Assembly: GCA_963573385.1 (NCBI GenBank)
Contig: CAUYLG010065506.1
Location: 1-64,000 of the forward strand
Reading direction: 5' to 3'
Length of the DNA: 64,000 bases
Source: Cacajao melanocephalus
Taxonomy: Eukaryota > Chordata > Mammalia > Primates > Pitheciidae
The notes under the pieces were generated by a model, which was given only the letters and a program-made list of their open reading frames with translations, ran no database searches and was not told the origin of the DNA. This document shows positions 12,329 through 24,162 of this stretch, piece after piece; the stretch's first letter is position 1; each line of letters opens with the position of its first letter. The translations under genes and the position numbers were made by a program.

Positions 12329-13235
12329 ATATTTGTAGGAGTAATAAGGTTTAGTGTCTGTATGATGCTAGAAATTCTGATTGGCATCAGGTATCTAGGA
12401 TTAAAAGCATAAATTGTTAAAACCTGTGGGACTTTTGAGAGTGATCTACTATGTGTGCCTGGACTGATGAAAAGACTGAGAAGGGCAAAAATATGTTGAG
12501 AGAGATGATTTTGTACGTTGAAATTATAAAATAGGAAAATGCATTCTAAGAATGAAACCTGTGGCGAGTTTTGCTTTACTTTTGAACCAGCAACAGCACA
12601 GATAGGTAGACAAGGATAAAGGGGATTGCTGTCATTTTCGTATTTCATCTTCATGAGTTTCTTCCTTTTGATTCTCGATAGCAAATTTGTGACATTTTTA
12701 GCTTTATTAAACTTTAGTGGATAATATTTATCATATGCATTTACCAAATATACAAGATAATATGGAGCAAGTTAAAGAGAAAGAGTACTCTGGGAAAAAG
12801 CCCATGACTAGAGTGATATCTAGGAATATCTTTTGTGGAGCCATTCTTAGGGGAATGCTGGTGAACTGAGCACCTGCTCACACATGTGCAAGCTGAAAGG
12901 TCCTCGGAGGGGCATCTGTGAGAGCCTCACTTCCTCTGAATGCAACTTAGCCTGTCCCTGACTCACCTGTGTTGTGTCTACCTCTCCCTACCCTTCAGAG
13001 ATTACTGCAACCAGTTATATGCAGCCCTGATTGTGATTTTCATGGGTGGGAGGCACGTCCTCTGTGGGGTACCAGAATCCCAAGTGGTTGCATGAGAGGA
13101 TGTTGTATAGAAACAACCATTGCTTGACATTGAGTTGAAAGTCAAAGTGAAATAAGTAAACCTGATTTTCCTGTGAAGACTCACTTATTTCTCAAGGTCT
13201 GATTTTTTTTTCCAGTCTTTGAAAGAATGAACATA

Positions 13236-13425
13236 AAGAATGTTCATCGGAAGATGGTCTCTGGACCAACTACAGCAGAATCACCTAGAGGTCCTGCCCA
13301 AAATGCAGATTTCTGGGTCCTAAATTAATATGCTGAGTCAGACCTCTGGGGATAGGAATCTGCGTTTGGAAGAAACTCTCCAAATCTTAAACACAAGAAA
13401 AAGTTTGAAATCCACTAGCATAAAA
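13236..13425. mobile_element. MER5A-like DNA transposon (hAT-Charlie MITE)
   Basis: GGTCTCTGGACCAACTACAG, CAGAATCACCTAGAGGTCCT, AATGCAGATTTCTGGGTCC, GAGTCAGACCTCTGGGG and AATCTGCGTTTG match the MER5A layout of nearly palindromic halves. Because of this symmetry I leave the strand open. Confidence 0.72.
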
Positions 13426-14559
13426 AGCTATTTTCCACTGCTTGATTTCAAATATATATGTGTGTCAAGATGAAGATTATCTGATTCCGATGAAATTTTG
13501 GACAAGCGAGACTGAATACAGAGATAAAACAGTGTATAGAATCCTTCATGTATTTTTGTGACTAGGCTACTAATGCTTCCTTGATTGATATAAGAAGGAT
13601 TAAATGTGCCAATTAGCAGAGTCTGAAAGGACACTATAGATGATGGTTGTTAAAGGGTGATTTTGAAACTACCTATTTATTTCTAGCTTTCAGAAGGAAG
13701 ACTTAAACCTCTTAAAAAAAAGTCAAACAGTTTTCATGATTTTGCGTTCTGAGCAAAACATCTAAAATCTGTCTTCACTGTTGTATAAAATGAGGACCTT
13801 GGGAAAAAGAAATGCTTGGTCAGAAATGCTAACAAGTTCCAGATTTCCTTTTGTATACAGTCAAACAAAAAGTTCCATATTGTCACAGAGGATAAGAAGA
13901 TAAAAAGTCATATAAAGACATGGTTTCTTAGTTTGTATGTTCCCTTCTAACTCATATTTCGATTCATTGTTACTACTTCCTCGCTTCAGTTTATCCATTT
14001 CAGAATGTGACTGAGTTCAGTTTATGAAGAAAAGGTTTATAAATGTAGAGGTGAAGTTTAAGCTTTGCTTGCATGAGAGGTTACCTGTTTACTATGTGGT
14101 CAATATGAAATGTAAACTATGTAAACTTGCCAAATAAACCACCATGTTGTTTTAAGAGTAGATGGAATGAGATAAAGAACATATTTGCTATGAGTATGTG
14201 GAAATAGTCAAGAAAAACAAAACTAAAACAAAAAACTAAACCGAGTAATACTAATAAAATGAGCACTTACAGTTAGAAAATTCTAAATCTTTTTTACCTG
14301 TTATTCTTAATGTTAGATAAGAGTTCAAAAATTGTATCACATGTTTCCAATAAGCAAATTAGGGAGCCATCCAATACATATTCATTTTATTTATTTCAGC
14401 TGACGTTGAAGAGTTGGGGCTATTCCTTCTGATCTGATGTAGTTACAGAATCTGAAACATGAATTGATTGTATCAGAAATAAATGTGGTTCTGAGTTCAT
14501 GCTAGGAGTGGGATCATGTGGCTCGTTTGTTTTATTTTAAATAGTCTTGTTTCTCCTTT

Positions 14560-15049
14560 TTTATAAGTTACAACATGCTTATAGCTAAATATTCCAAACA
14601 TTAGAAAGTGTACAAAGGTCACTTTCCTACCACCTAAGGGTAACTCTACCCATTGTGTGTTGGTAAATGCCACCTACTTTTTTCTCAATATCAACGCACA
14701 CTGATATTATCCATGTGTATATATGTATATATTCTTATGCATCTGCATATATGTATGTACATAGCAAGTATGCCACTTAATACATTTTTTCACCAGACAA
14801 TATTTTATAGACATCTGTCGTATACACACGTGTATATATATTCTTATCACATTCCATTTATGATTGCACTTTTGCTATAGTCTATAATTTGAATATATGA
14901 TAATATGTTTAATGACTTTTTTTGATGGGCATTTAGATTGTTTCCAGTTTTTCCACTTTGGTAATCAATACAATGATTCGCCTTGTTTAAATATTTTTCT
15001 TAGAATAAAGTCATAGAAGTAGTATTGCTGGGTTCAAGAAAATGCCCAC
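14560..15049 (-). mobile_element. L1M LINE 3' region, antisense (left part)
   Basis: TGATGGGCATTTAGATTGTT, TCCAGTTTTTCCACTTTGG, AGAATAAAGTCATAGAAGTA and TATTGCTGGGTTCAAGAAAA are the familiar antisense L1M 3' region. An Alu interrupts it; it resumes at 15353. The 5' border near 14560 is uncertain. Confidence 0.72.
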
Positions 15050-15352
15050 TTATTTTTATTTTCCTTTTTTGAGATAGGATCTCACTCTGTCACCCAGGCT
15101 GGAGTACAGTGGTGCATGTCATCATGGCTCAGTGCAGCCTCAAACTCCTGAGCTCAAGTGATCCTCCTGCCTCAGCCTCTTAAGTAACTAAGACTTCAGA
15201 TGTATGCCACCAGGACCAGCAAACTTTAAAAAATCTTTGTAAAGACGAGATCTCACTGTGTTGCCAAGGCTGACCTCAAACTCCTGGCCTTAAGGGATCC
15301 TGCCTAGGACTTTCAAAGTGCTAGGATGATAGACCTGAGCCACCATGCTGGC
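15050..15352 (-). mobile_element. AluJ-type SINE, antisense
   Basis: From a T-rich tail through GAGATAGGATCTCACTCTGT, CACCCAGGCTGGAGTACAGT, CTCAAACTCCTGAGCTCAAG and GTTGCCAAGGCTGACCTCAA to GAGCCACCATGCTGGC. Both monomers are present with high divergence. Flanks carry a decayed target-site duplication (TGCCCACTT against TACCCATTT). Inserted in an L1M. Confidence 0.93.
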
Positions 15353-15460
15353 TGGAAATACCCATTTAAAAATTTGAGATATGTTGTCAAGTGGCCCTCT
15401 GAAATGTACCATTTTATTCTTGTTAGCCATGTCCTGAGGGTGATGATGGATTGTGTCTTG
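15353..15460 (-). mobile_element. L1M LINE 3' region, antisense (right part)
   Basis: AAATTTGAGATATGTTGTCA, AGTGGCCCTCTGAAATGTAC continues the antisense L1M that was broken by the Alu at 15050. Confidence 0.65.
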
Positions 15461-15807
15461 AGGACATAAACCAAATTTGCTAGATGGAAATTCTCTTCTC
15501 CTTTTTCTCCCCTAAACTTTCTTTTTCAAAGTTCATTATAAAGAAATTATTCTATTCTATTTTTGTGTGTGTGTGAAAATAATAGCTTATTTAGCCATTG
15601 GCCAAAACTTAATGACCACTGAGAAGATTCCAGATCTTTAAATTACTAAAGGGCTTATTTGCCTACCATAGAGATATGGAGAGCCCGGACCTGAACCCAG
15701 AAATTTAAATTCTTGCTTCTTAAAAGGCTGGGGGTGGGGGATGAAGGGGAAAGGAAATTCTTTCATTCCTTCTTGAAGTATCTTCCTGGGAAATAATGGC
15801 AGGGATA

Positions 15808-15883
15808 TCTATCTATCTGTCATCTATTTTATCAATCAATCAATCAACCTATGTATCTTCTATCTATCTATCTCTAATTTCTA
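15808..15883. repeat. Imperfect TATC/AATC tetranucleotide repeat
   Basis: ATCTATCTATCTGTC, then AATCAATCAATCAA, then CTATCTATCTATCTC: three related tetranucleotide runs in 76 bases. Confidence 0.85.
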
Positions 15884-16254
15884 AGAGAATCACTTCAGAA
15901 TTTCTGGACCTTTTGTTGTTTTATTAGAAATGCAATTTTCTATTAAATTTTTTTCTTCTTGCACTTTGCAAGTCTCAGAAGTTTAGAAAACATCTGACTC
16001 TAAATGCTTACTTCACAACTTTGAGATCCTGGTTGATAAAGTTAATTTACAAATACTTGATGATTTCTGTCCCTGAGTATAATTCCCAGATAGGAGCAGC
16101 AATGCACAAGGGTTTCTGTGTTACAACAAAACTATTATACTCAACAATTGAATTTTTACACTTTGGTTTCTTGTAAAAAAGTTAAATTCTGCTCACTACC
16201 TAGTCATTTTATTAACCTAATGTTACCTTTGTAATATCTTCCTGTTTCATGCAG

Positions 16255-16326
16255 GCATTCTTACACCGAATGAACCAGTGTGCAGCATCAAAAGTTGACA
16301 AAAATGTGACAGAAGAAACAGTGAAG
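16255..16326 (+). CDS. PREX2: PREX2 exon 2 (DH domain, N-terminal part)
   Basis: 72 bases, 24 whole codons, phase 0 on both sides, beginning AFLHRMNQ and ending EETVK. The acceptor is TTTCATGCAG and the donor AAG|GTAAGG. It continues directly into the next exon's frame. P-Rex2 is a cytosolic, membrane-recruited exchange factor for Rac, activated by PIP3 and G-beta-gamma; this exon encodes part of the DH (Dbl homology) helical bundle that opens the Rac nucleotide site. By recalled family numbering it covers residues 48-71. The catalytic glutamate of the first conserved DH region (E30) would be in exon 1, left of the window. P-Rex1 is the close paralogue; this residue pattern matches my memory of P-Rex2 better. 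Confidence 0.95.
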
Positions 16327-16536
16327 GTAAGGAGGTACAATTGGCCCTCAACCTGAGCACAAGTTTCCTATAGATAAAGTTTGCCAGTGGCTTGGTACTT
16401 CACAGTCCTTCAGTTGATTGGCAGTTCCAGTATAAATTACTGTGCCCATCAATTGTATTGGTAATAATTTTAAAAAGGAGAAGTAGGGTTTAGGAAAAGA
16501 GATAGGAGATTACAAGAATGGCAGAGAAGTCATAGA

Positions 16537-16560
16537 TATTTATTTTTATTTATTTATTTT
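16537..16560. repeat. Short (ATTT)n run
   Basis: ATTTATTTTTATTTATTTAT in intron 2; low-complexity, no further structure seen. Confidence 0.75.
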
Positions 16561-17039
16561 TACCAAGGCCTTGGGAACATTTGAACAGAGGAAGAAAAAT
16601 AAATTGGAGACTAAGAACCTCAATGTCTTCAAGGAGGGAGCTGAGCTATGTAAGAGGATTGTTAGAAGTGGCTAAGGAAGGCAGGGTGTGGGCAAATGAG
16701 ACTTCTAGTCTCTGTGATCACTAAAGAATGAAAGATTTCAGTGGTTCACATCACATAATATCCTTAATTGAGAAACAGACGTATAATCATTTCTTTAAAA
16801 CTGCAAGGAAGGAAAATTATGAAGAGTTTTGAAAAAAAAGAGATGGTAAATGAAAATTAATTATACTACAATGATTATTCATTTAAATTATAGGTACTGT
16901 TCTTGATATTTATGATGCTAACTTACTGTTTTATTTTGCTGGAAATATAAAACCTTCTAAGGATTTTTAAAAGTTCTTCTGACTCTATTTCCCCGTGAGT
17001 AAAACACTTAACTTTCAAATTTTCCTCCCAGGAGAATAT

Positions 17040-17590
17040 TTTAGTTAGTTTGTTTTTGGTTGTAAGCTGGAGAAACCTCTTACTCAAATTGAATTGAAGA
17101 CACTTTGGCTCACATATCAAGGACTCCAGACAGAAAAGAAGGTTTAGCACCTGTGACCCAGAGAGGCCAGCAAGGTCACTAGATCCTCTCCAGCAAATCA
17201 CTGCCAGCAGATTATCAGCTTTGTGCTCAAGCTGACTCTTCTTGTGGCTGCAGAATGACTCTGCAATCTGTCCCAGCTTTTACTTTTACATGTGGAATCT
17301 TCCAGAGGGAAAAGAGGACTGTCCATTCTGGTGTGCCCTTCTTAGGAGCAAAGATGACCTTCCCAGAAAAGCCTGCCAGCAATTCTGCTGGTTTCCATGC
17401 AGCCCAGCCTTGAGAAGGCAGTGGGATACCTGGCTTGGATTGGGCCGCTGAGGCCTTGTCCTGAGAGCCAGCCAGGAGCTCTTGGTTCCCAGAGTTGCAT
17501 TGGTGGCGTGGAGGGGGGAAGTCCAGACAAAATCAAGGCTCTGCCAGCAAGGTGGGAGGAAGGCATGGATGTGCGATTTTCAGGTTAGAG
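17040..17590. repeat. Possible old interspersed repeat, family not identified
   Basis: Starts GTTTTTGGTTGTAAGCTGG and continues with TTGGCTCACATATCAAGGAC, a pattern shared by a common old mammalian repeat. The later GC-rich part (17380-17560) is not recognised. Its short open frames on both strands show no domain. Confidence 0.4.
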
Positions 17591-17662
17591 AGAGAATACT
17601 ATGCGATCATAAGACTTAAAAAAATACTTCACTACTGAGCTTACACATGTGTTTATTTACAG

Positions 17663-17785
17663 ATGTTGTTCTCAAACATTGAAGACATCCTTGCAGTACA
17701 TAAAGAATTCTTAAAAGTCGTGGAAGAATGCTTACACCCTGAACCTAATGCTCAACAAGAAGTGGGAATCTGCTTTCTTCACTTT
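17663..17785 (+). CDS. PREX2: PREX2 exon 3 (DH domain)
   Basis: 123 bases, 41 codons, phase 0 on both sides. It starts [16 protein letters not shown] and ends with residues C-F-L-H-F. The acceptor is GTTTATTTACAG. The donor is TTT|GTAGGA, weaker than consensus because the last exon bases are TTT instead of CAG/AAG. The segment NIEDI followed by HKEFL is a typical Dbl-family DH helix (conserved region between CR1 and CR2). By recalled numbering it covers residues 72-112. It is separated from exon 2 by a short intron of 1336 bases. The frame-preserving length means skipping would delete 41 residues of the DH core without a frameshift and would probably abolish Rac exchange. Confidence 0.95.
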
Positions 17786-20102
17786 GTAGGATACATTTCT
17801 GTTCACTTTAAAAGTTCCTTTCTCCTCAATTTTAAGATTTAGCTTTTGGCATAGTGGTATGTGTGAATTCAGTATTAGAAATAAAATCTGACACCAAAAG
17901 TTTGGGGTCTTTTAAGGCCAATGAAATCTCCCACTTAGAGCCAGAAATGGGGAGAGTGCCTCACATCATCCATTTTACTCAGTGAAGAATAAACAGCCTT
18001 TTCTTTTCCCCGACAAGTTAGTTCTTCGCATCCTCTGTAGCTTTGAATTCTAATGAATATTCAGGCTGTTCATAATGAATGAATTTTTATGTTTCGCTCA
18101 AACATAGAGCATTTTTCTTTTGAGGCAGAAAATCCTCACTCCTATAATGGCACGATGAGCCTTTTATTAGTCAGAATGTTCCCTTGTTAACAACTTGTGA
18201 CAAACCTGGAGTTGAATAAACCCAGTAGCAGGAATTTTCCCCAAGGATGGTTTCTCAGAAGATTGTACTGAGCAGTGCGGATACAATAACGAACCAGTAC
18301 TCAGTTGTTTCAAATTACACATCCTATGCCAATATGATCATTTTTGTCTCTTTATATATGATGCCCTGAAATTATTTATGCAATGAATTCGCAAAATAAA
18401 AAGACACCTGTGTGGTGAAAATTGTTTTCAGAACTAAAGGGCATTCACACCAAAAAAAAAAAAAAAAAAAAAGTGCTGCTATTTATACCATTGCATTGAT
18501 GCTAATTTTGAGAATACCAATTTGAATCCATGTGCTAGACAATTAATGTTTTGTTTAAAAATGTGTAAGAGTAGTCATAGAAATCAAGTTTTGTGTATTT
18601 TTAATTTTCCATCTAGTCTTTTAGAAACATTTCAATAGTCTTAAAATCTGTCTTTATGTAGTGAGCCAGCTCTATGTTGTTTTTATAATCAGAAAATATT
18701 TCATGAAAATAATTATATTAAAAGGAGAAGCTCACTGGGTGTAGGAAGATCAAGCTGTGTTTTTCTTGGGCACAGCTGGAAGCCACGGGTGTTTGTGTCC
18801 ACTCACTAAAGCCTGCTTGATTTCACGAAGGAATCAAAAGAATCAGAATCTTCTGCTAGCTGGAGTAGTTGCTATCTCAGTCCAGGGCTGTGCCTGGGAA
18901 TCTAGCACCCTGACATCCATTTCCTTAGTAACACTTTATGAATCTGTCATCCCTGAATTTAGCTAAACTATTTCTGAAGTTTATTTTTTTTCCTGGCTCA
19001 TGTCATTTCTTGAGATAAGTGATTCAATACATTTTCTGCTGGTTATATAAAGCAGGACTTAATGTTTCTCAGTGCATGCCTTTGAAATTTCAATGGGCAC
19101 CCTTTTTTTCTAATATTTGATCAATAAATTTTTTGTGCCTTTCTTTTATTGGTACTCTTTTGATGATAATGCACTTTGAGAAAATATTGCAAATGAGAGG
19201 GAGCTTAGAGATCATGATGTTACAAATTCTCTTGTTTTGAAAGAATACCTTCTATTTATCTGTGAAGGCTGTTTATTTTATTTCTACTTTAGTGAGAGCT
19301 CTAACTGTTAGAAAATCTCTGTGTTGATCCCAAATCTGCCCATCACTTCCCTTGCAACATCCACCTAAAGGTCCTAGTTTTATATTTGGAGCTACATACA
19401 ATTGTCAGTCCTTTACAATAGAATGCTGTTTGAAAGTAGTCATGATTTCCTGACTTTTCTGTTCCTACAAATATCACTTTCTGAAACAATCTCTCAGATG
19501 TTTTGTCTTCAGAGTCTGTCATTCTCTTAATTGCTAGATATTCTTCAGGTTGTCAGTGTCTCTCTTAAGCACAGCTGTCTAGACTGGTGTATATGAGCTG
19601 CAGGGTCCTGTGTTTCTCTATTTCTGTACAATCTGGCACTTGCTTTCCCTTCACCTAAATGACTTTCTTCCTTCTCCCTGCCTAGGAATCATGGATTCAT
19701 CTCCCTGGACCCTGCTTAGGTCGATTGACCTTTCTCCTACGTAGTTTCCTTATTCAGTTTTCATAAATAACAGCAAGAATATGTATGTAATTTCTTCCTC
19801 TTTTTAAGCTGTAACTGAATCCTCATGGCAAAGTTCAGCCCTCTCTTTTCTGTGCTTTGCCACCCTTTGGTTCATTTGTCTACAATTGAATTCATCATGA
19901 TGGAATAAAATTGATATATGTCTCCCTTTCTAGGCTATTCACCATGGGTCAAGGAAAGTAAATAAAATTTGTATATAGATGCATATGCACAGTATAGCTC
20001 TTAAAATGTAGTAAACAGAAAAGTTTCTTTATGCATATCACATAGGTTAAAATTGCAGAATGATTAATAAAATAACTCATTTATTCTTGCTTGAATTCAC
20101 AG
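17786..20102 (+). other. PREX2: PREX2 intron 3
   Basis: 2317 bases with GTAGGA...TTCACAG ends. Apart from a run of 21 A at 18452-18472 I recognise no repeat; open frames (for example 18757-18966) are short and have no family resemblance. Confidence 0.9.
18452..18472. repeat. Poly-A run of 21
   Basis: Uninterrupted A21 in intron 3. The upstream 300 bases show no repeat or transcript I recognise, so I do not call a retrocopy. Confidence 0.9.
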
Positions 20103-20207
20103 AAAGACAAGTTTCGTATCTATGATGAATATTGTAGTAACCATGAGAAGGCACAAAAATTACTTCTTGAACTCAACAAAATAAGAACAATCCGGACATT
20201 TCTTTTG
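20103..20207 (+). CDS. PREX2: PREX2 exon 4 (DH domain, CR2 region)
   Basis: 105 bases, 35 codons, phase 0 on both sides, starting [17 protein letters not shown] and ending IRTFLL. The acceptor is TGAATTCACAG and the donor TTG|GTAAGT, a near-consensus site. The Y-x-x-Y-C-x-N pattern ([12 protein letters not shown]) is the second conserved region found in Dbl-family DH domains. By recalled numbering it covers residues 113-147. The exon is followed by a 5392-base intron filled mainly by one antisense L1. Confidence 0.96.
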
Positions 20208-20799
20208 GTAAGTGTATATTTCTGTGTGACTGTATGTTGATATGTGTTGCTAGGCCCAGTGAGAACCAGCAAATAGCATCAATATGGTGTAAACACCTGT
20301 GGGATAACTCTGTTAGCTTCCCCAGGCGAGGAAGCAAGAGTCCTTTGATAAGTAAAAGTGAGAGCTGGTATCAGCTTGTGTTTGGGGAAGTACTGCTAAT
20401 GCCCTCTCGTGGCTGATTATGAATTATCTGTGAGACCCCACAGGTTCCTAGTGAGAGAGGAACTTCTGCCAGAGTTCATCACTGCTTTATAGCCCCAGTT
20501 CCCTTGGGCATCCTTATGTCTGCTGAGAGAGCTGTAAGTAGGGCAGTAACAGGAAGGAAGCAAATTGTGGATATAGTAGAAAATAAGTGTAAAATTTAAC
20601 CTTTCTCCTGCATACATTCCGTATTTTGTTTTCATAAAAACAACAAGAATATATGTTTAATTTCTTAGCTTAGCACAAATAAATGCATATTTTGGCTGTC
20701 ACATGGGCAAACTAATCACCAGTTGAGGAGCAGATTGTAACTGTGCGATTCAGTGATATTTAGCAGAGTGTGGAGTTATACAGCTATACACCAAATTCA

Positions 20800-21027
20800 G
20801 TTTTAGGTCATTTTTGTCACCTCAGAAAGACCTCCATGTCCCTTTATAGCCTATCTCTGTTCCCACCATTAGCACCGGGCACTCACTGATTTGTTTTTGT
20901 CCCTATAGATTGCCTTTTCTGGAGATTTTGTATAAATGGAATCATACAATACAACCTTTAATGCCGACCTTCTTTCACTTAATAAAATGTTTTCCAGTTT
21001 CATCCTTGCTATGGCATGTTCCATGTT
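20800..21027 (-). mobile_element. L1M LINE, antisense, 3' end
   Basis: TATAAATGGAATCATACAAT and CTTCTTTCACTTAATAAAAT, then TTTCATCCTTGCTATGGCAT are the antisense 3' region of an old L1. The copy continues after an Alu at 21370. Confidence 0.8.
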
Positions 21028-21039
21028 TCATTCATTTTA

Positions 21040-21357
21040 TTTTATTATTTATTATTATTTTTGAGATGGAGTCTCACTCTGTCACCCAGGCTGGAGTACC
21101 CAGGCTGGAGTTAAGTGGCGAGTTCTTGGCTCACTGCAACCTCCTCCTGGGTTCAAGTGATTCTCCTGCCTCAGCCTCCCGAGTGGCTGAGACTACAGGC
21201 AACCGCCACCAAGCCCAGCTGATGTTTTGTATTTTTAGTAGAGATGAGGTTTCACCATGTTAGCCAGGATGGCCTCGATCTCCTGATCTTGTGGTTCACC
21301 TGCCCCCCAGCCTCCCAAGGTTCTGGGATTACAGGTGTGAGCCACCATTCCTGACCC
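21040..21357 (-). mobile_element. AluS/J-type SINE, antisense, with target-site duplication
   Basis: TTTTTGAGATGGAGTCTCAC, CTCCTGCCTCAGCCTCCCGA, GTATTTTTAGTAGAGATGAG and GGGATTACAGGTGTGAGCCA. Both monomers are present. Flanked by TCATTCATTTTA at 21028-21039 and 21358-21369. Near 21087-21111 the unit CCAGGCTGGAGT is tandemly repeated, an internal duplication. Confidence 0.97.
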
Positions 21358-21369
21358 TCATTCATTTTA

Positions 21370-24082
21370 ATTGTGAAATCATGTTCCAATGTATGGATGT
21401 GCTGTATTTTGTTTATATATTTGCCTGTCAATGAAAACTGGGTCTGGGTCTAGTTGGGCTCCTATAAAGAATGCTGTTATGGGTATTTATGTTCAAGTCT
21501 TTGAGTGGACATTATGTTTTTATTCTTTTGGGTAGACACTAAAGTGGAATTGATGATTGTGATGAATGATAAGCCCATGTTTGACTAATTAAGAAACTGC
21601 CCAGCTATTTGTCATTGTGGCTGTTCCATATTCACTGGCAAGGCATGAGGACTTCAGTTTCTCTGTATCTTTGCCAACACTTGGTATATTCAGTTTTTCT
21701 GATTATAGCCATGCTAGTGGGTGTGTAGCACTATCTCATGGTGGTTTAAATTTGTATTTCGCCAGTGACTAATTACATTAAGCATGCTTTCATGTACTTA
21801 TTAAATGTTCATATCTCCTTTAATGAAATGTTTATTCAAATCTTTTACTCATTTTTAAATTGTGATGTTTGTTGTATATTGACCTATACATGTTTGTTAT
21901 TTCAGATATAAGTCCTATATTGGGTATATAATATGCAAATATTTCCTCCCAGTGTGGTTTTTCTGTTTGCTTTTAAAATATCACCTTTTACAAATCAAAA
22001 ATTTTAAATTTTTATGAAGTCCTATTAATTACATTTTTTTCTGTTATGACCATGCTTTTATTGTTATATGTAAGAAATTTGTATTCAGGTCTTGTACTTA
22101 CTTTTTTTTCCTTTGTTTTCTCCTTCTGATGCTATTATGATTTAAATTATCTTAATATTTTAAAATTGTTCATTGTTAATATATAGAAATTTAATTGACT
22201 TTTGTTTATTGATCTTGGATCCTTTGATCTAAATTTATGTATTTAAGTAGTTCTTTTGTAGCTTGTTTAGGATATTTTGCATATAGGATCAATTATCTGA
22301 CAATAAGGATGATTTTACTCCTTCTTTTTCGTTGTGGATGATTTTTTTTTCTTACCTTATTGCACTGACAAGAACCTTCAGTATAATGTTGAATAAAACT
22401 TGTAAGAGCAGGCACCCCTGCCATGTTTCTGATCTCAATGGGAAAACATTCAGTCCTTCTCCATTAAGTATGATGTTAGCTATTGATTTTTTAGTAGACA
22501 TTCTTTCTTATGTTGAGGAACTTTCATTATATTTCTAGTCCATGTTATATAATGTGAATAATAATATTCATATATATTGACAATGCTATGAATTATGTGC
22601 ACTGATAATTCTATGAATTACTATCCATATTATTTATATTATTTAATGATCCAATTATTGAGAATGAGACATTGGAATCTCCATGTATAATTAATTTATA
22701 TATTTCACCCTTTCATTCTGTCAGTTTTTGTTTGCTGTATTTTCTGTCTCTGATGTTAGATATGCATGCATTCATAATTGTTATATTCATATTTCTATTT
22801 ATCATCTTGAAATGGTCTTCTTTGTCCCTGTGGTGTTTCTCTTGTTTAAGTCTATTTTTCCTAATAATATTATAGCTAGGAGAGCTCTCTTACTGTTTGT
22901 GTGTTATATCTTTTTCCATTACTTTACTTACAAGTTATTCATGATCTTTGAATTGACTCTGGCAGATGGCATATTGTTGGATCTGCTTTTTATCCAGTCT
23001 GACAGTCTCTGGGGCCCTCAGTTTATTTGCTTTTAATGTAATTATCAATATGGTGGTATTTACATATGATTTTTATTATTTTTCCTACTTGTCTTTTTTG
23101 TTTGTTTCTCTATTCGTCTTTTACCACCTACTTTTGTGTCAGTCAAGCATTTTTTTGTGTACTATTTTGATTCCTCTCAATTTTTAAACTACATTATTAG
23201 GAGTTTTTTAGGTGATTGCTTTAGGAACCACAATATGCATCTTAACATCTCAAATCCATGTTAGGTTAATACTGACTTAATTCCAGTTAAATACAGGGGA
23301 AATTTGGCTACAATATTTCCCGAATGGAAATGGAAAATGTTCCATTTCATCTCTCCTCTATTGAGCTATTGTTGCCATATATATTATGTTATATATATTA
23401 TAAACTTCACAACAGTGTTAGAATTATTGCTTTCTATATTTTTCTACAGTCTTTTATATTTACATATTTATTTACTATCTCTGGTGCTCTTATTTCTTCC
23501 TGTGTATTTGACTCTGATATTAGGCTTTTCAGCCTGAAGTACTTCCCTTAGTATTTCTTGTAGGTCATTTCTACCAGCAATGACTTCGCTTAGATTTTTT
23601 TTTTTTTTTTTTTTTTTTACCTGCGAAGGTCTTTGTTTTGCATTCATTTTTGAAGACTAGTTTTATTTGGACATATAACTCTTTGATTGATAGATTTTTT
23701 TCTCAGTCAATGCTTTGAATATATCCTACTACCTTATGACTTCCATTGTTTCTGATGATAAGGCATCTGCTATAATTGTATGGTTGTTACACTTTATATG
23801 ATGGGTCATTTTTCTCTTTTTTGCTACTTTAAACATTTTCTCTTTGTGTTTGTCTTTCAGTAGTTCAAAAATGTGTTTAGATGTGGATATGATTATGTGG
23901 TTTTTATTTATACCTGAGCTTTTTGAATCTATCATTTTTCATCAAATTTGGAAAGTTTTTAGCCATTATTTTAGAAATATTTATCTGATCCTTTTGTTTT
24001 CTTCTTTGGTGACTCCAATTACACATATGTTGGTAAGCTTAATGTTTCCTCTTGGTTCCTGATGCACTTTTTATTTTTCTAC
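21370..24082 (-). mobile_element. L1M LINE, antisense, long ORF2-spanning copy
   Basis: Antisense L1 landmarks run in order: TTGCCAACACTTGGTATATT near 21670, GTTGAATAAAACTTGTAAGA near 22390 with TTAAGTATGATGTTAGCTAT, TTTCTTGTAGGTCATTTCTA near 23560, and AAACATTTTCTCTTTGTGTT near 23830. Numerous stops on the coding (minus) strand and missing segments make it inactive. It contains a run of 24 T at 23595-23618. The open frames on + here are antisense noise. Confidence 0.85.
23595..23618. repeat. Poly-T run of 24
   Basis: Uninterrupted T24 inside the antisense L1; on the gene's transcript this is a long U run. Confidence 0.92.
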
Positions 24083-24162
24083 AATCTCCTGGGCTCAAGT
24101 GATCCTCTTTCCTCAGCCTCCCAAAGTGCCGAGACTACAGGCATGAGCCACTGTGCCTGATC
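24083..24162 (-). mobile_element. Alu fragment, antisense
   Basis: TCCTGGGCTCAAGTGATCCT, TCAGCCTCCCAAAGTGCCGA and GACTACAGGCATGAGCCACT, ending GTGCCTGA; about 80 bases of the Alu left/right monomer core only. Confidence 0.85.

Larger units (their letters stand above)
1..16254 (+). other. PREX2: PREX2 intron 1, 3' part
   Basis: No coding exon or RNA gene is supported here. It carries L1, Alu, MIR, L2, THE1 LTR, MER5A and simple repeats listed separately. Stretches where I recognise nothing: about 720-1340, 1490-2290, 3120-4730, 4990-5450, 7510-9060, 9200-11550, 12070-13235, 13430-14550 and 15465-16254. Open frames there are short and look random. A regulatory role of any of these stretches cannot be judged without conservation or chromatin data. 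Confidence 0.85.
16327..17662 (+). other. PREX2: PREX2 intron 2
   Basis: 1336 bases with GTAAGG...TTACAG ends. 17040-17590 is relatively GC-rich and begins like an old interspersed repeat. The remainder is unique-looking AT-rich sequence with a short ATTT run at 16537-16560. Confidence 0.9.

Noticed and set aside
12310..12747. 145-codon open frame on the minus strand
   Set aside because: The longest frame of the window, but no domain, no splice context, low-complexity composition and no match I recognise; expected by chance in 64 kb.
18100..18472. Processed pseudogene ending in A21
   Set aside because: No upstream coding remnant, no target-site duplication seen, only the A run is certain.
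22672..23551. Several hydrophobic frames that look like membrane proteins
   Set aside because: They are the T-rich antisense strand of an L1M, which gives Phe/Leu/Ile-rich chance translations.
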